The notes beneath the pieces were generated by a model. That model was not told the DNA's origin. It worked only from the letters and a program-made list of their open reading frames with translations, and ran no database searches. Made by a program: the position numbers and the translations under genes. From Deltaproteobacteria bacterium (GTDB taxonomy: Bacteria > Myxococcota > Polyangia > Haliangiales > Haliangiaceae), in contig JAGSPR010000387.1 in NCBI GenBank assembly GCA_018262455.1, positions 1 through 6,425 of the forward strand: a stretch of DNA of 6,425 nucleotides, read 5' to 3'. Each line of letters begins with the position of its first letter. The first letter of the stretch is position 1. Positions 1 to 6,075 of the stretch are shown piece by piece.

Positions 1-696
1 CGTGTCGAACTGTTCGGGCGCCATGTACGCCGGTGTTCCTGCGAGCGCGATGCTCGTCACCGCGACGGCGGGCGTCGCCTCCCCATCCGCGACGGCATCC
101 TCGACACTCGAACGCACGAGCCCGAAGTCCGTCACCAGGACGCGGCCATCGTTGGCGACGAGCACGTTGTCGGGCTTGAAGTCACCGTGGACCAGCTTCG
201 CTTCGTGCGCGGCGACGAGCCCACTGCCCGCCTGCCGCAGCGTCGACACGACGGCGCGCCAGCCGTGCGGCTCGCGGAACCAGGCGCGCAACGTGTGCCC
301 GTGCACGAGCTCCATCGCGAGGAACACGTCGTCGCCGATCGTCCCGACGTCGTAGATCCGGATCACGTGGGGGTGGGCGAGCTGCGCCATCGCCTGCGCC
401 TCGCGCAACAGGCGCCGCTGCGAGCCGCCCGGCCGCACGAGCTTGATCGCGACGTCGCGCCCGAGGTCCGGATCCTCGGCGCGATAGACCTCGCCCATCG
501 CCCCACCGCCGAGCCGCTCGACGAGGCGGTAGCGCCCGAGGCTCTGCCCGACCCAGCGCGTCTCGACGACCGCGGCGATCAGGTCGCTACAACTGTCACA
601 GGTATCGAGGTGCGTGCGGACGGCGTCGGCCTCCGGATCGGGCATGCTACCGGCGAGCCACGCTTGGACCGCTCGGTCGTTCAGACACTCCACCAC
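1..696 (-). CDS. Ser/Thr protein kinase with N-terminal zinc-finger-like leader (partial, C-terminus off the left edge)
   Basis: Translation of the minus strand gives 232 residues of a Hanks-type kinase, open at position 1. Visible in order: an anti-sigma (ZAS/zf-HC2)-like leader with C4, then H29-x3-C33-x2-C36; the Gly-rich loop GGGAMGE (63-69); VAIK with Lys85; helix-C Glu99; catalytic loop HGDFKPDN (170-177); DFG at 190-192; and TPAYMAPEQ (221-229), where the window ends. The catalytic loop reads HGD rather than HRD, so this is a non-RD kinase, but the catalytic Asp172, Asn177 and Mg-binding Asp190 are present and it should be active. The start is chosen as GTG at 694-696 (GTG at 691-693 is equally possible) because it retains C4, which completes the zinc ligand set. 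An in-frame ATG at 643-645 would remove it, and a stop at 763-765 closes the frame upstream. No clear Shine-Dalgarno sequence is seen. It is divergent from the SRPBCC gene. The missing C-terminus may carry TPR or other sensor modules, as in many myxobacterial kinases; that is inference. Confidence 0.93.
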   Translation of the reverse strand, partial: MVECLNDRAVQAWLAGSMPDPEADAVRTHLDTCDSCSDLIAAVVETRWVGQSLGRYRLVERLGGGAMGEVYRAEDPDLGRDVAIKLVRPGGSQRRLLREAQAMAQLAHPHVIRIYDVGTIGDDVFLAMELVHGHTLRAWFREPHGWRAVVSTLRQAGSGLVAAHEAKLVHGDFKPDNVLVANDGRVLVTDFGLVRSSVEDAVADGEATPAVAVTSIALAGTPAYMAPEQFDT

Positions 697-764
697 CCGA
701 GTATGCCAACGGATCTGCCGCTCGACGTAGGGCACGCGGCACGTGCGATGCACGAGGTCGAGTC
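697..764. promoter_or_regulatory. Divergent intergenic region between kinase and SRPBCC genes
   Basis: This 68-bp gap separates two divergent start codons, so it must hold the promoter of at least one of them. A GAGG at 754-757 lies 7 nt before the ATG at 765 and is a credible ribosome binding site for the SRPBCC gene. An 8-bp perfect palindrome, GCACGTGC (739-746), lies amid repeated GCACG/CACG words and could be an operator half-site cluster, but palindromes this short are common at this GC content. I cannot identify convincing -35/-10 boxes. Confidence 0.45.
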
Positions 765-1247
765 ATGGCGACGATTCGCAAATCCATCTCGATCCAAGCT
801 CCGGTCGACCAGGTGTTCGATTTCGTGGCCGATCCGACACACCTCCCCGAGATCTGGCCGTCCCTCGTCGAGGTTCGCAACGTCGAGTCTCACCCGGCCG
901 GCAAGAGCTTCGACTGGGACTACCGGCTGCTCGGGATCCGGATCCACGGCCACTCGGATCCGGTCGAGCTCGTCAAGAACGAACGTCTGGTCTCCAAGAG
1001 CGTGCGAGGGATCCCCAACACGTTCCGCTGGCTCTACACCGGTACCGACGGCAGGACCAAGGTCGTGCTCGAGGTGGACTACGAAAGTCCCTTACCGGGC
1101 CGGCTCGCCGAGCGGCTCGTCGGGCGCGCCAACGAACGCGAAGCCGAGACCATGCTGAGGAACCTCAAGCGCAAGCTCGAGGCGCGCGTGGGTGGAGTGG
1201 AGTCACCGAGCCCGACCGTCCCGTACGTCGATCCGGCCGGCCGGTAG
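765..1247 (+). CDS. SRPBCC family protein (polyketide cyclase/dehydrase-like, START-fold)
   Basis: This 160-residue protein has the size and pattern of the helix-grip SRPBCC fold. An opening beta strand (about 2-10, ending in IQAPVDQVFDFVAD) leads into the short helix that lines the ligand cavity, followed by the characteristic P-x-x-LPEIWPSL turn (25-34). Alternating beta strands run over about 36-108, with VVLEVDYESP in the last. A C-terminal amphipathic helix (about 110-143), rich in Arg, Glu and Leu, closes the pocket. Family members bind hydrophobic ligands or act as cyclases or dehydratases; no substrate can be named here. The ATG start is supported by GAGG 7 nt upstream. The tail after about residue 143 (V-E-S-P-S-P-T-V-P...) is beyond the fold, is probably disordered, and is the part that overlaps the convergent kinase gene by 45 bp. 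Nothing nearby suggests a biosynthetic cluster, so a lipid-binding or stress role is as likely as polyketide chemistry. Confidence 0.85.
   Translation: MATIRKSISIQAPVDQVFDFVADPTHLPEIWPSLVEVRNVESHPAGKSFDWDYRLLGIRIHGHSDPVELVKNERLVSKSVRGIPNTFRWLYTGTDGRTKVVLEVDYESPLPGRLAERLVGRANEREAETMLRNLKRKLEARVGGVESPSPTVPYVDPAGR
1203..1247. other. Codon-register tail-to-tail overlap of SRPBCC and kinase genes
   Basis: The last 15 codons of each gene, stops included, lie on opposite strands of the same 45 bp with codon boundaries coinciding, so each codon is the exact reverse complement of the opposing one. Both stop codons are directly readable: TAG at 1245-1247 on plus and TGA (read as TCA at 1203-1205) on minus. 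Inside lies a perfect 12-bp palindrome of CCGG units (1233-1244), placed just before the plus-strand stop. It might stall transcription in either direction, but it has no loop or U-tract and is not a canonical terminator. Confidence 0.75.
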
Positions 1248-2996
1248 CAGGTGCCGGAGGTGCCACGCCAGGACGAACAGCTTGTGGGTCGCGTCGGTGA
1301 TCTTGCGGTTGAGCTTGATGCCGTACATCGCCACGGTCCCGAGCGAGGCGAGGTTGACGATGACGAGCGCGAGCGCGTCGATGCTGCTGCGACCTTCGAC
1401 GATCGCCGACGTCGAGCACACGCCGCCGTCGACCATCGACCACGTCGACTGGAACACACCGATCCACTCGAGGCCCAACGGGGCGAGTGCGACGACGAGC
1501 AACCAGCCGAGGATCCATCGCGGGTGGACGTTCAGCCACGACGACGCACTGATCGGGAGCAAGGCGCCCGCGATCGCCACCGGTGTCAGGACGAACGGAC
1601 CGAGCACGCGCGAGAACGCGAGCACGTACGCACCGCCGACGAGCAACGCGAGCGCCGGGTTGGGTGTCTTGCGAAGGTACCCGACCCACAGCGCGGCGAT
1701 CGCTGCCGCGACCGTCGCGAACACGAGCGCGAGCGTCGTCCAGTTCCGGACCTCCATGAGCGGCAGCAGCAGCACGATCGGCATCACGAAGACCAGCGAC
1801 ACCAGCGAGTACCGCATGCGCTCGGTGCCGATGCGCCGATCCTCCTCGGCAACCCCTTCGATCAGCTCGGCCGGGAGCACGCGCGGCGGCTCGATGAGCA
1901 TCTTCGACACGACCTCCGCCGCGTCCGATTCGGGATCGAGCGCGAGCGCGCGCCCCGCGCGATTCATCGCGGTCGCACGCGCCTCGGGATCGCCGGACTC
2001 GACCGCGGCGCGAGCATTCGTCAGCAGCTCCGCGGCGAGGACGCGCCGGCGCTCGACGTCGCGATCGCCATCGAGATACTGCTGGATGCGGTCGGCGAGC
2101 TCGCGTGCGGTCGGCCGTGCGGCCGGGTCCTGCGCGAGCGCGGCGAAGCACGCGGCATCGAGCTCCGGCGCGATGTCGCGATCTGACACGCGGCTCGAGG
2201 GTGCCTGCTGCGGTGTGGTCAGCGTGCTCGCGAGCGCCGCGGTCCCGCGCGAATGTAGCGATTCTCCGACGAGGATCTCGAACAGGATCGCGCCGAGCGC
2301 GTAGACGTCGGCCGGAGCACCGAGCGGGAGGTTGCGCACCTGCTCGGGCGCCATGTAGCCCGGCGTTCCGAGGAGCTCGCCGGTCTGCGTGTCGTGGTCG
2401 AGCGTGTCGATATCGGCGCCGACGGTCTGTGGGCGCCGCGCGTGCTCCAGCACCGTGGCGATGCCCCAGTCGAGCACGTAGACCTCGCCGTACTCGCCGA
2501 GCATGATGTTCGACGGCTTGAGGTCTCGGTGGACGATCCCGCGCGCGTGCGCGAACTCGATCGCGAGGCAGACATCGACGAGCGCGCGCAGCAGCGCCTT
2601 GATCGGCGCGCGCTCCGCGAGGCGCTGCGCGAGCGTGACGCCCGCGAGCCGCTTCATCGTGAAGTACGGCCGCCCGGCAGCATCGAGCCCGAGCTCGTGG
2701 ACCGGCACGATCGCGGGGTGATCGAGGCGCGCCTGGATCCGTGCCTCGCGCAAAAACCTCCCGACCGCTCCATCCGACGGCGTATCGGTTCGCATCCGCT
2801 TGATCGCGACGTCGCGACCGATTCGACGATCGTGCGCGGACAGCACTTCGCCCATCCCACCGCGTCCGATCACCTCACCGACGTCGTAGCCGACCTCCGG
2901 AAGCACCAGCGCGTCGTGCTCGTTCGGCGCGGTCGGACTCGTGGCATCGAGCTGCGTCGTCCCGTCGGGGGAAACTGCGTCCCGGTCCTCTGGCAT
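1203..2996 (-). CDS. Membrane Ser/Thr protein kinase with C-terminal six-helix transmembrane region
   Basis: This is a complete 597-residue kinase starting at ATG 2994-2996. Residues 1-36 are a Ser/Thr/Asp-rich flexible leader. The kinase domain (about 37-308) shows GRGGMGE (44-50), VAIK with Lys66, Glu84, HRDLKPSN (156-163), DWG at 176-178 in place of [13 protein letters not shown] (210-219) and APADVYALG (227-235). All catalytic residues are present, and HRD marks it as an RD kinase. A linker of helical, Ala-rich character (about 310-395) contains [12 protein letters not shown], reminiscent of a single TPR-like helix pair. The rest is hydrophobic, with about six membrane helices near 397-414, 421-441, 447-464, 468-487, 494-515 and 538-560, then a basic tail. 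Many bacterial kinases of this family have one membrane helix before an external sensor; a polytopic C-terminus without an evident sensor domain is less usual. No strong Shine-Dalgarno precedes the ATG. The gene sits 26 bp after the TSP3 lipoprotein stop, so the two are probably co-transcribed. It ends inside the 3' end of the convergent SRPBCC gene. Confidence 0.95.
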   Translation of the reverse strand: MPEDRDAVSPDGTTQLDATSPTAPNEHDALVLPEVGYDVGEVIGRGGMGEVLSAHDRRIGRDVAIKRMRTDTPSDGAVGRFLREARIQARLDHPAIVPVHELGLDAAGRPYFTMKRLAGVTLAQRLAERAPIKALLRALVDVCLAIEFAHARGIVHRDLKPSNIMLGEYGEVYVLDWGIATVLEHARRPQTVGADIDTLDHDTQTGELLGTPGYMAPEQVRNLPLGAPADVYALGAILFEILVGESLHSRGTAALASTLTTPQQAPSSRVSDRDIAPELDAACFAALAQDPAARPTARELADRIQQYLDGDRDVERRRVLAAELLTNARAAVESGDPEARATAMNRAGRALALDPESDAAEVVSKMLIEPPRVLPAELIEGVAEEDRRIGTERMRYSLVSLVFVMPIVLLLPLMEVRNWTTLALVFATVAAAIAALWVGYLRKTPNPALALLVGGAYVLAFSRVLGPFVLTPVAIAGALLPISASSWLNVHPRWILGWLLVVALAPLGLEWIGVFQSTWSMVDGGVCSTSAIVEGRSSIDALALVIVNLASLGTVAMYGIKLNRKITDATHKLFVLAWHLRHLLPAGRIDVRDGRAR

Positions 2997-3022
2997 CGTG
3001 ACCAGGGTATCAAGCTACGGAG

Positions 3023-3949
3023 CTAGGGCAGCGTCTCGATCACCCAGACGTAGTGGACGCGGGCGTCGATGTTGCTGACCCAGAACGCGAGACCGCTGCC
3101 GGAGAGCAGCGGCGGGGCGTCCGCCGTGCTCGCGATGACCACGGGCTGCACCTGGCCGCCGACCGTCGCTTGGAACACGATCTGCTGCGCGGACACCGAC
3201 TCGTCGATCCGCATGGAGAAGGCCCCGAGCGGAAGCGTTCCGTTATACGGCGTGCCGGCGAGCGTCGGGTACGAGCCGTCGATCGCCTCGCTGATGAGCG
3301 TCCCGCCGTCGGCGATCCCGTTATCGTAGAACTCGCAGTAGTGGTATCTCGTCTCGGTCGCGTTCGCGCCGAACGCGATGGCGAGCTGATGTTCTTGCGT
3401 ACCGGGAGTTGCCTCGACCGTTCCGCCGATGACGATCCGTAGCGCCCCGGTCGTGATCGGCAGCTGCGTGAGCGCGGATCCCGATAGTCGCAAGGTCTCG
3501 CCGACGCGACTCGCACCGGCCTCGTGCTGCCACTCGGTGCGGTCCGTCGTGAACGGATCGAAGAACCGCAGCACCTGCTTGGCGACGGACGGCTGTGGGT
3601 CGCACGCATCGCCGACCTTGTCCCCGTCCCCATCGGCGAGCGTGCCCGCCACGTGCGGACAGGGATCGCACACGTCACCGTGCAGATCGCCATCCTCGTC
3701 GTGCTGGTCGACGTTCGCGAGGTTCGGACAGTTATCGACGCTGTCGAGGTGACCGTCGCCGTCCACGTCGCCGGGCGGGCCATCGATGTTCGTGTCAGCG
3801 ATCGCCGCATCCACGACGTACCCGGGCTCGCGGCACACGTGATCGACGCACACGAGATCTCCCGGGCACGCCGTCCGGCACGGGGTGCCGCTCTGATACG
3901 TCGGGCTGTAACAGCCGACGAGGAGCATGACCCACCCAAGGCGCGACAC
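3023..3949 (-). CDS. Lipoprotein with thrombospondin type 3 calcium-binding repeats and C-terminal beta domain
   Basis: With the GTG start at 3947-3949 the protein has 308 residues. A very short signal (MSRLGWVMLLVGC) ends in the lipobox LVGC, so Cys13 should be lipidated. A small Cys cluster follows (C24, C28, C34, C39). Asp-rich TSP3 repeats come next, DVDGDGHLDSVDNCP (61-75), DEDGDLHGDVCDPCP (84-98) and DGDGDKVGDACDPQP (106-120), which bind Ca2+ in the families where they are known. The remainder (about 126-308) is beta-rich, starts DPFTTDRTEW and ends in strand-like VHYVWVIETLP, resembling a concanavalin/LamG-like jelly roll. I cannot assign that fold firmly. The frame extends upstream to a TTG at 3992-3994, but those 15 codons use AAA, TCA, AGA, GGA, TAT and CCT, unlike the rest of the gene, so I prefer the GTG. 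Neither start has a clear ribosome binding site. The protein is expected at the outer membrane or periplasm. The downstream kinase gene begins after 26 bp, suggesting a shared transcript and possibly a shared pathway. Confidence 0.88.
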   Translation of the reverse strand: MSRLGWVMLLVGCYSPTYQSGTPCRTACPGDLVCVDHVCREPGYVVDAAIADTNIDGPPGDVDGDGHLDSVDNCPNLANVDQHDEDGDLHGDVCDPCPHVAGTLADGDGDKVGDACDPQPSVAKQVLRFFDPFTTDRTEWQHEAGASRVGETLRLSGSALTQLPITTGALRIVIGGTVEATPGTQEHQLAIAFGANATETRYHYCEFYDNGIADGGTLISEAIDGSYPTLAGTPYNGTLPLGAFSMRIDESVSAQQIVFQATVGGQVQPVVIASTADAPPLLSGSGLAFWVSNIDARVHYVWVIETLP

Positions 3950-4077
3950 CCGACCAGGATATCCGAGCCTCGGTCTGGCTGACCGGTTTTTCAAAAAGGA
4001 CTCGAATCGACCTACTTACAGACGACGATGGTGGACGAGTCCTCGCCAGAACGCTCGGCACGTGGCAGCCTGCGCAC

Positions 4078-4164
4078 GTGGACGCGCTGTTGCTGTTCGG
4101 CTTCTTCGGCCTCTACTTCGCCTTCCAGCTGTGGATCCTCCCGCGGCTCGGCATTCGAACGTGA
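4078..4164 (+). CDS. Putative 28-residue single-span membrane peptide
   Basis: A short plus-strand frame from GTG 4078-4080 to TGA 4162-4164 encodes a peptide that starts V-D-A-L-L-L, has a hydrophobic helix rich in Phe, Leu and Gly (about 3-20) and ends in WILPRLGIRT. Of its sense codons nearly all end in G or C, like the proven genes here, and the encoded sequence is a convincing single transmembrane helix followed by a basic tail. The other frames over the same bases read as Arg/Ser/Cys-rich or Arg/Pro-rich strings. The G/C-ending codons and protein-like reading extend a little 5' of the GTG (G-T-W-Q-P-A-H), where no standard start codon exists, so the real start is uncertain. No Shine-Dalgarno is evident, and a GC hairpin lies 9 nt after the stop. 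I do not recognise the family. It could be a genuine small membrane protein or the remnant of a larger gene. Confidence 0.45.
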   Translation: MDALLLFGFFGLYFAFQLWILPRLGIRT

Positions 4165-4173
4165 ATGGCTCCA

Positions 4174-4191
4174 CCGCGCCGGTCGGCGCGG
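4174..4191 (+). terminator. GC hairpin just after the small membrane ORF
   Basis: CCGCGCC (4174-4180), loop GGTC (4181-4184) and GGCGCGG (4185-4191) form a perfect 7-bp stem starting 9 nt after the TGA at 4162-4164. There is no following T-run, so this is not a canonical intrinsic terminator. Loop-only terminators of this sort are proposed for GC-rich genomes. Its position directly behind the ORF is the main reason to list it. Confidence 0.35.
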
Positions 4192-4268
4192 AACGACGAA
4201 GCACCGCACGCGTGTTCGCCACCCGCTGATCCGCGGCGTGACGCCTGACTTCGCGTGACAATCGCGGC

Positions 4269-4655
4269 GTGAGCGATCGAGCGCCCCGCGCGCGCTGGGA
4301 CCGCGTGGCGCTGGTCGCGTTGCCGACCTACTGGGTCTTGCTGTTCGTCGCGACCCACTACCCTCGCGTGAGCATCCCCGACGAGATCCCGCAGAGCGAC
4401 AAGCTCGCGCACTTCGCCGCGTTCGGCCTGTTGGCCTTCTTGTACTGGCGGTTCGCACGAGCACGCCGGGCGCCGCTCGGCGCGCGCTTCGTGTGGACGA
4501 GCGGCGCCGTGCTGATCGCGTACGCCGCGATCGACGAATATCTGCAGCAATTCTTCGGTCGGTTCACCGACGTGATGGACTTCGTCGCGAACACCACCGG
4601 CATCGTGGCGGTGCTGGTGGCGCTCGCGGTTCACCGGCGCCTCGCGGATCGCTGA
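4269..4655 (+). CDS. VanZ-like family membrane protein
   Basis: This 128-residue integral membrane protein has about four helices (near 12-30, 46-63, 73-92 and 104-122). It carries the VanZ-like signature spread over helices 2-4: SDKLAHFAAFGLLAF (43-57) with Asp44, Lys45 and His48; AIDEYLQQF (87-95) with Asp89, Glu90 and Gln93; and RFTDVMDFVANTTG (98-111) with Arg98, Asp101, Asp104, Asn108 and Gly111. VanZ was named from low-level teicoplanin resistance, but most members, including compact ones like this, have unknown envelope roles, so no resistance should be inferred. The start is taken as GTG 4269-4271. A stop at 4239-4241 closes the frame upstream, and no ribosome binding site is visible. 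It is convergent with the large lipoprotein gene, the two stop codons being 2 bp apart. Confidence 0.88.
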   Translation: MSDRAPRARWDRVALVALPTYWVLLFVATHYPRVSIPDEIPQSDKLAHFAAFGLLAFLYWRFARARRAPLGARFVWTSGAVLIAYAAIDEYLQQFFGRFTDVMDFVANTTGIVAVLVALAVHRRLADR

Positions 4656-4657
4656 CG

Positions 4658-6034
4658 CTACAGGATCACCGGGTTATCGCTGCACACGCCGATCTCCATG
4701 ATCAGGTAGAGCAAGATGCGCTCTTGGGGATACAGCCCGGCGTGCGCGGTCTCGGTCGTGTGATAGGTCGAATAGAGGACGCGGCCACAGCCGGCCGGCT
4801 CGAAGGTGACGGTGAGCGGGTGCCGCGAGCCACCCCCGAACGGTCCCGAGTTGGTTCCGGTGACCCACGCTTTCGGCGTGTCGATCACCGGCTGCCCGTT
4901 CATGTCGACGCCGACCTGCACCGGGTGCACGTTCTGGATGAAGTTCCAGTTGTCGACGGCATCGAAGTCGTGCGCGTTGATCGGGCCCGAGCCGCCGCTC
5001 GGTGCGGGGCCGCGCTGGGCGCCGAGCCAGGACGCGAGGTTCGGATCGATCGCGTCGGCGTCGTTCGAGTCGTAGGCGTCGCCGTCGGCACTTCCGAACT
5101 GCGAGGTCGTCCACGTGTCGGTCGCAGCGGTGTAGGCCGTGGCCGGCGTATCGATGTTGCCGCCGAACCCGCCTTCGCCGAGCTCGATCTGCTGCGGGAA
5201 CACGTTGTCCATCCACTCGCCTGACCAGTCGGTCACGTAGAGCTTGCCGCCGTTCTTCACGTAGTCGCGCAGGTTCTTCAGCACCTGCTGATCGGAGAGC
5301 GCGCTCGTGTAGTTGTCGCCCGAGCACGGGATGAACACGACGTGGTAGCTCGCGAGCTTGACGGGATCGCGCGCGAGGTCGGCCAGCGTGCCCGCGGACA
5401 TCCCGAGCGTGGCGCCGCCGTTGTCGACGAGATCGAGCTTGCCGCCCGTGGTCGTGTACTCGCCGCTCGCGTCGACCGCGCCGATGCCCATCTTGCCGAA
5501 GATGTTCTGCAGGTGGTCGTAGCTGCCGGCCGCGATCGCGATCCGCGGGATCCACTTTCCGTTCGCCGGATCGAGCTGCGACGGCAGCGTGGTCTGCGTG
5601 GCGTCGAGCGTGACGTCACCCGTCGTGACGTCGAGCTCGAGCTCGAGGCGGAACTGCGCCTTCTGGATCACGAGCCAACGCCGGCCCGGGATTGCCTCGG
5701 GGAGCACGAACGCGCCGGCGTGGTCGGTGATGACTGCTCCGGCCGGCGCGGCCTGACACGGCTCGCAATACACACCGCTCGGGATCGCGGCCGGCCGCGT
5801 CGACGTCAGATACACCGCCGCGCCGGCGACCGGAATCTCCTCGCCGGCCGTGGTCATCCCGGGCGCGAGCCCGGGAGCCCAGACGCGCCCGCGGATCACG
5901 CCCGTCGGGCCGGTGTACCCGGCGTCGCCGGACTGGTCATCACCTCCGCGAGCACCGGGTCCACACCCGAGCATCGCGATCACGATCGCGCACAGGGTCA
6001 TCCTCATCGCGGCGGACTGTCGCGCGGTCCGCAT
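4658..6034 (-). CDS. Lipoprotein with carboxypeptidase-regulatory-like domain and glutamine-amidotransferase-like domain
   Basis: The protein has 458 residues from ATG 6032-6034. The N-terminus is basic, followed by the hydrophobic stretch MTLCAIVIAMLGC; the lipobox MLGC gives Cys24 as lipid anchor. In-frame ATGs at 6005-6007 and 5999-6001 would give shorter, also workable signal peptides, and no ribosome binding site decides among them. After a Gly/Asp linker, residues about 45-150 look like a carboxypeptidase-regulatory-like beta sandwich (VIRGRVWAPG, VAGAAVYLTST, ITDHAGAFVLPEAIPGRRW) with an inserted CEPC pair (C90, C93). From about 163 the pattern resembles a class I glutamine-amidotransferase or ThuA-like Rossmann domain: ASYHVVFIPCSGDN (229-241), LKNLRDYVKNGGKLYVTDWSG (252-272) and, at the end, GRVLYSTYHTTET (417-429) before a Leu-rich helix. 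A Gly/Asp-rich insertion lies at about 286-350. Catalysis is unproven; such domains often only bind. Likely exported to the periplasm or outer membrane. Transcription may begin independently, since a terminator-like hairpin precedes it. Confidence 0.88.
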   Translation of the reverse strand: MRTARQSAAMRMTLCAIVIAMLGCGPGARGGDDQSGDAGYTGPTGVIRGRVWAPGLAPGMTTAGEEIPVAGAAVYLTSTRPAAIPSGVYCEPCQAAPAGAVITDHAGAFVLPEAIPGRRWLVIQKAQFRLELELDVTTGDVTLDATQTTLPSQLDPANGKWIPRIAIAAGSYDHLQNIFGKMGIGAVDASGEYTTTGGKLDLVDNGGATLGMSAGTLADLARDPVKLASYHVVFIPCSGDNYTSALSDQQVLKNLRDYVKNGGKLYVTDWSGEWMDNVFPQQIELGEGGFGGNIDTPATAYTAATDTWTTSQFGSADGDAYDSNDADAIDPNLASWLGAQRGPAPSGGSGPINAHDFDAVDNWNFIQNVHPVQVGVDMNGQPVIDTPKAWVTGTNSGPFGGGSRHPLTVTFEPAGCGRVLYSTYHTTETAHAGLYPQERILLYLIMEIGVCSDNPVIL

Positions 6035-6046
6035 CGGCTGCCAACG

Positions 6047-6075
6047 AAAAACTTCGCGGCGCCGATCGCGCAGCG
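6047..6075 (-). terminator. Putative intrinsic terminator between the right-edge gene and the large lipoprotein gene
   Basis: Read on the minus strand, CGCTGCGC (6075-6068), loop GATCG (6067-6063) and GCGCCGCG (6062-6055) make an 8-position stem with one T:C mismatch. It is followed by AAG and five Ts (6051-6047). It begins 10 bp after the TAA of the right-edge gene and ends 12 bp before the lipoprotein ATG. Form, orientation and position all fit a Rho-independent terminator; the U-tract is short. Confidence 0.55.

Larger units (their letters stand above)
3950..4268. other. Gap between divergent lipoprotein and VanZ genes
   Basis: This 319-bp stretch contains no gene of ordinary size. It holds an AT-rich island at about 3987-3997 (TTTTTCAAAAA), conspicuous in this GC-rich window and 38-48 bp upstream of the lipoprotein GTG. 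Its position suits a promoter region for that gene: TTGAAA on the minus strand (3994-3989) matches a -35 box at five of six bases, but no -10 box sits at proper spacing. The plus strand carries the small membrane ORF (4078-4164) and a GC hairpin (4174-4191). From 4192 to 4268 I see nothing further. Longer open frames on both strands here read as Arg/Ser/Ala/Pro-rich translations of GC-rich DNA without domain character. Confidence 0.5.

Noticed and set aside
1..45. Near-identical DNA to 2339-2380 (CGGGCGCCATGTA...), suggesting a repeat
   Set aside because: Both copies encode the conserved kinase motif TPxYMAPEQ, so the similarity is protein homology and not a DNA repeat.
931..966. Repeated GGATCCGG words
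   Set aside because: They fall inside the SRPBCC coding sequence and are accounted for by Gly/Ile/Arg and Asp/Pro codons in this GC-rich gene.
1165..2304. Several long open frames on both strands (328, 370 and 311 codons) within the membrane kinase gene
   Set aside because: They are antisense or out-of-frame shadows produced by high GC content. Their translations are Arg/Ala/Asp-rich with no domain, while the kinase frame carries every expected motif.
3996..4016. A tRNA T-loop-like string (TTCGAGTCC on the minus strand) next to a T-run, suggesting a tRNA end or integration site
   Set aside because: No paired T-stem, acceptor stem, anticodon arm or integrase gene is present, so it is a chance match.
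4269..4655. VanZ similarity as a glycopeptide-resistance gene
   Set aside because: No other van genes are present. VanZ-like proteins are common in bacteria without resistance, so only the family name is supported.
4493..5224. A 243-codon plus-strand open frame
   Set aside because: It overlaps the end of the VanZ gene and lies antisense to the large lipoprotein gene. The product is Arg/Val/Asp-rich with no recognisable domain or ribosome binding site.
5610..5632. Perfect palindrome GTGACGTCAC followed by a repeated GTGACGTC, resembling an operator
   Set aside because: It lies well inside the lipoprotein gene and is explained by the repeated residues DVT-TG-DVT with the same codons.
5632..5648. 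Tandem GAGCTC units
   Set aside because: Two to three copies encoding alternating Glu-Leu in the lipoprotein; too short to be a meaningful repeat.
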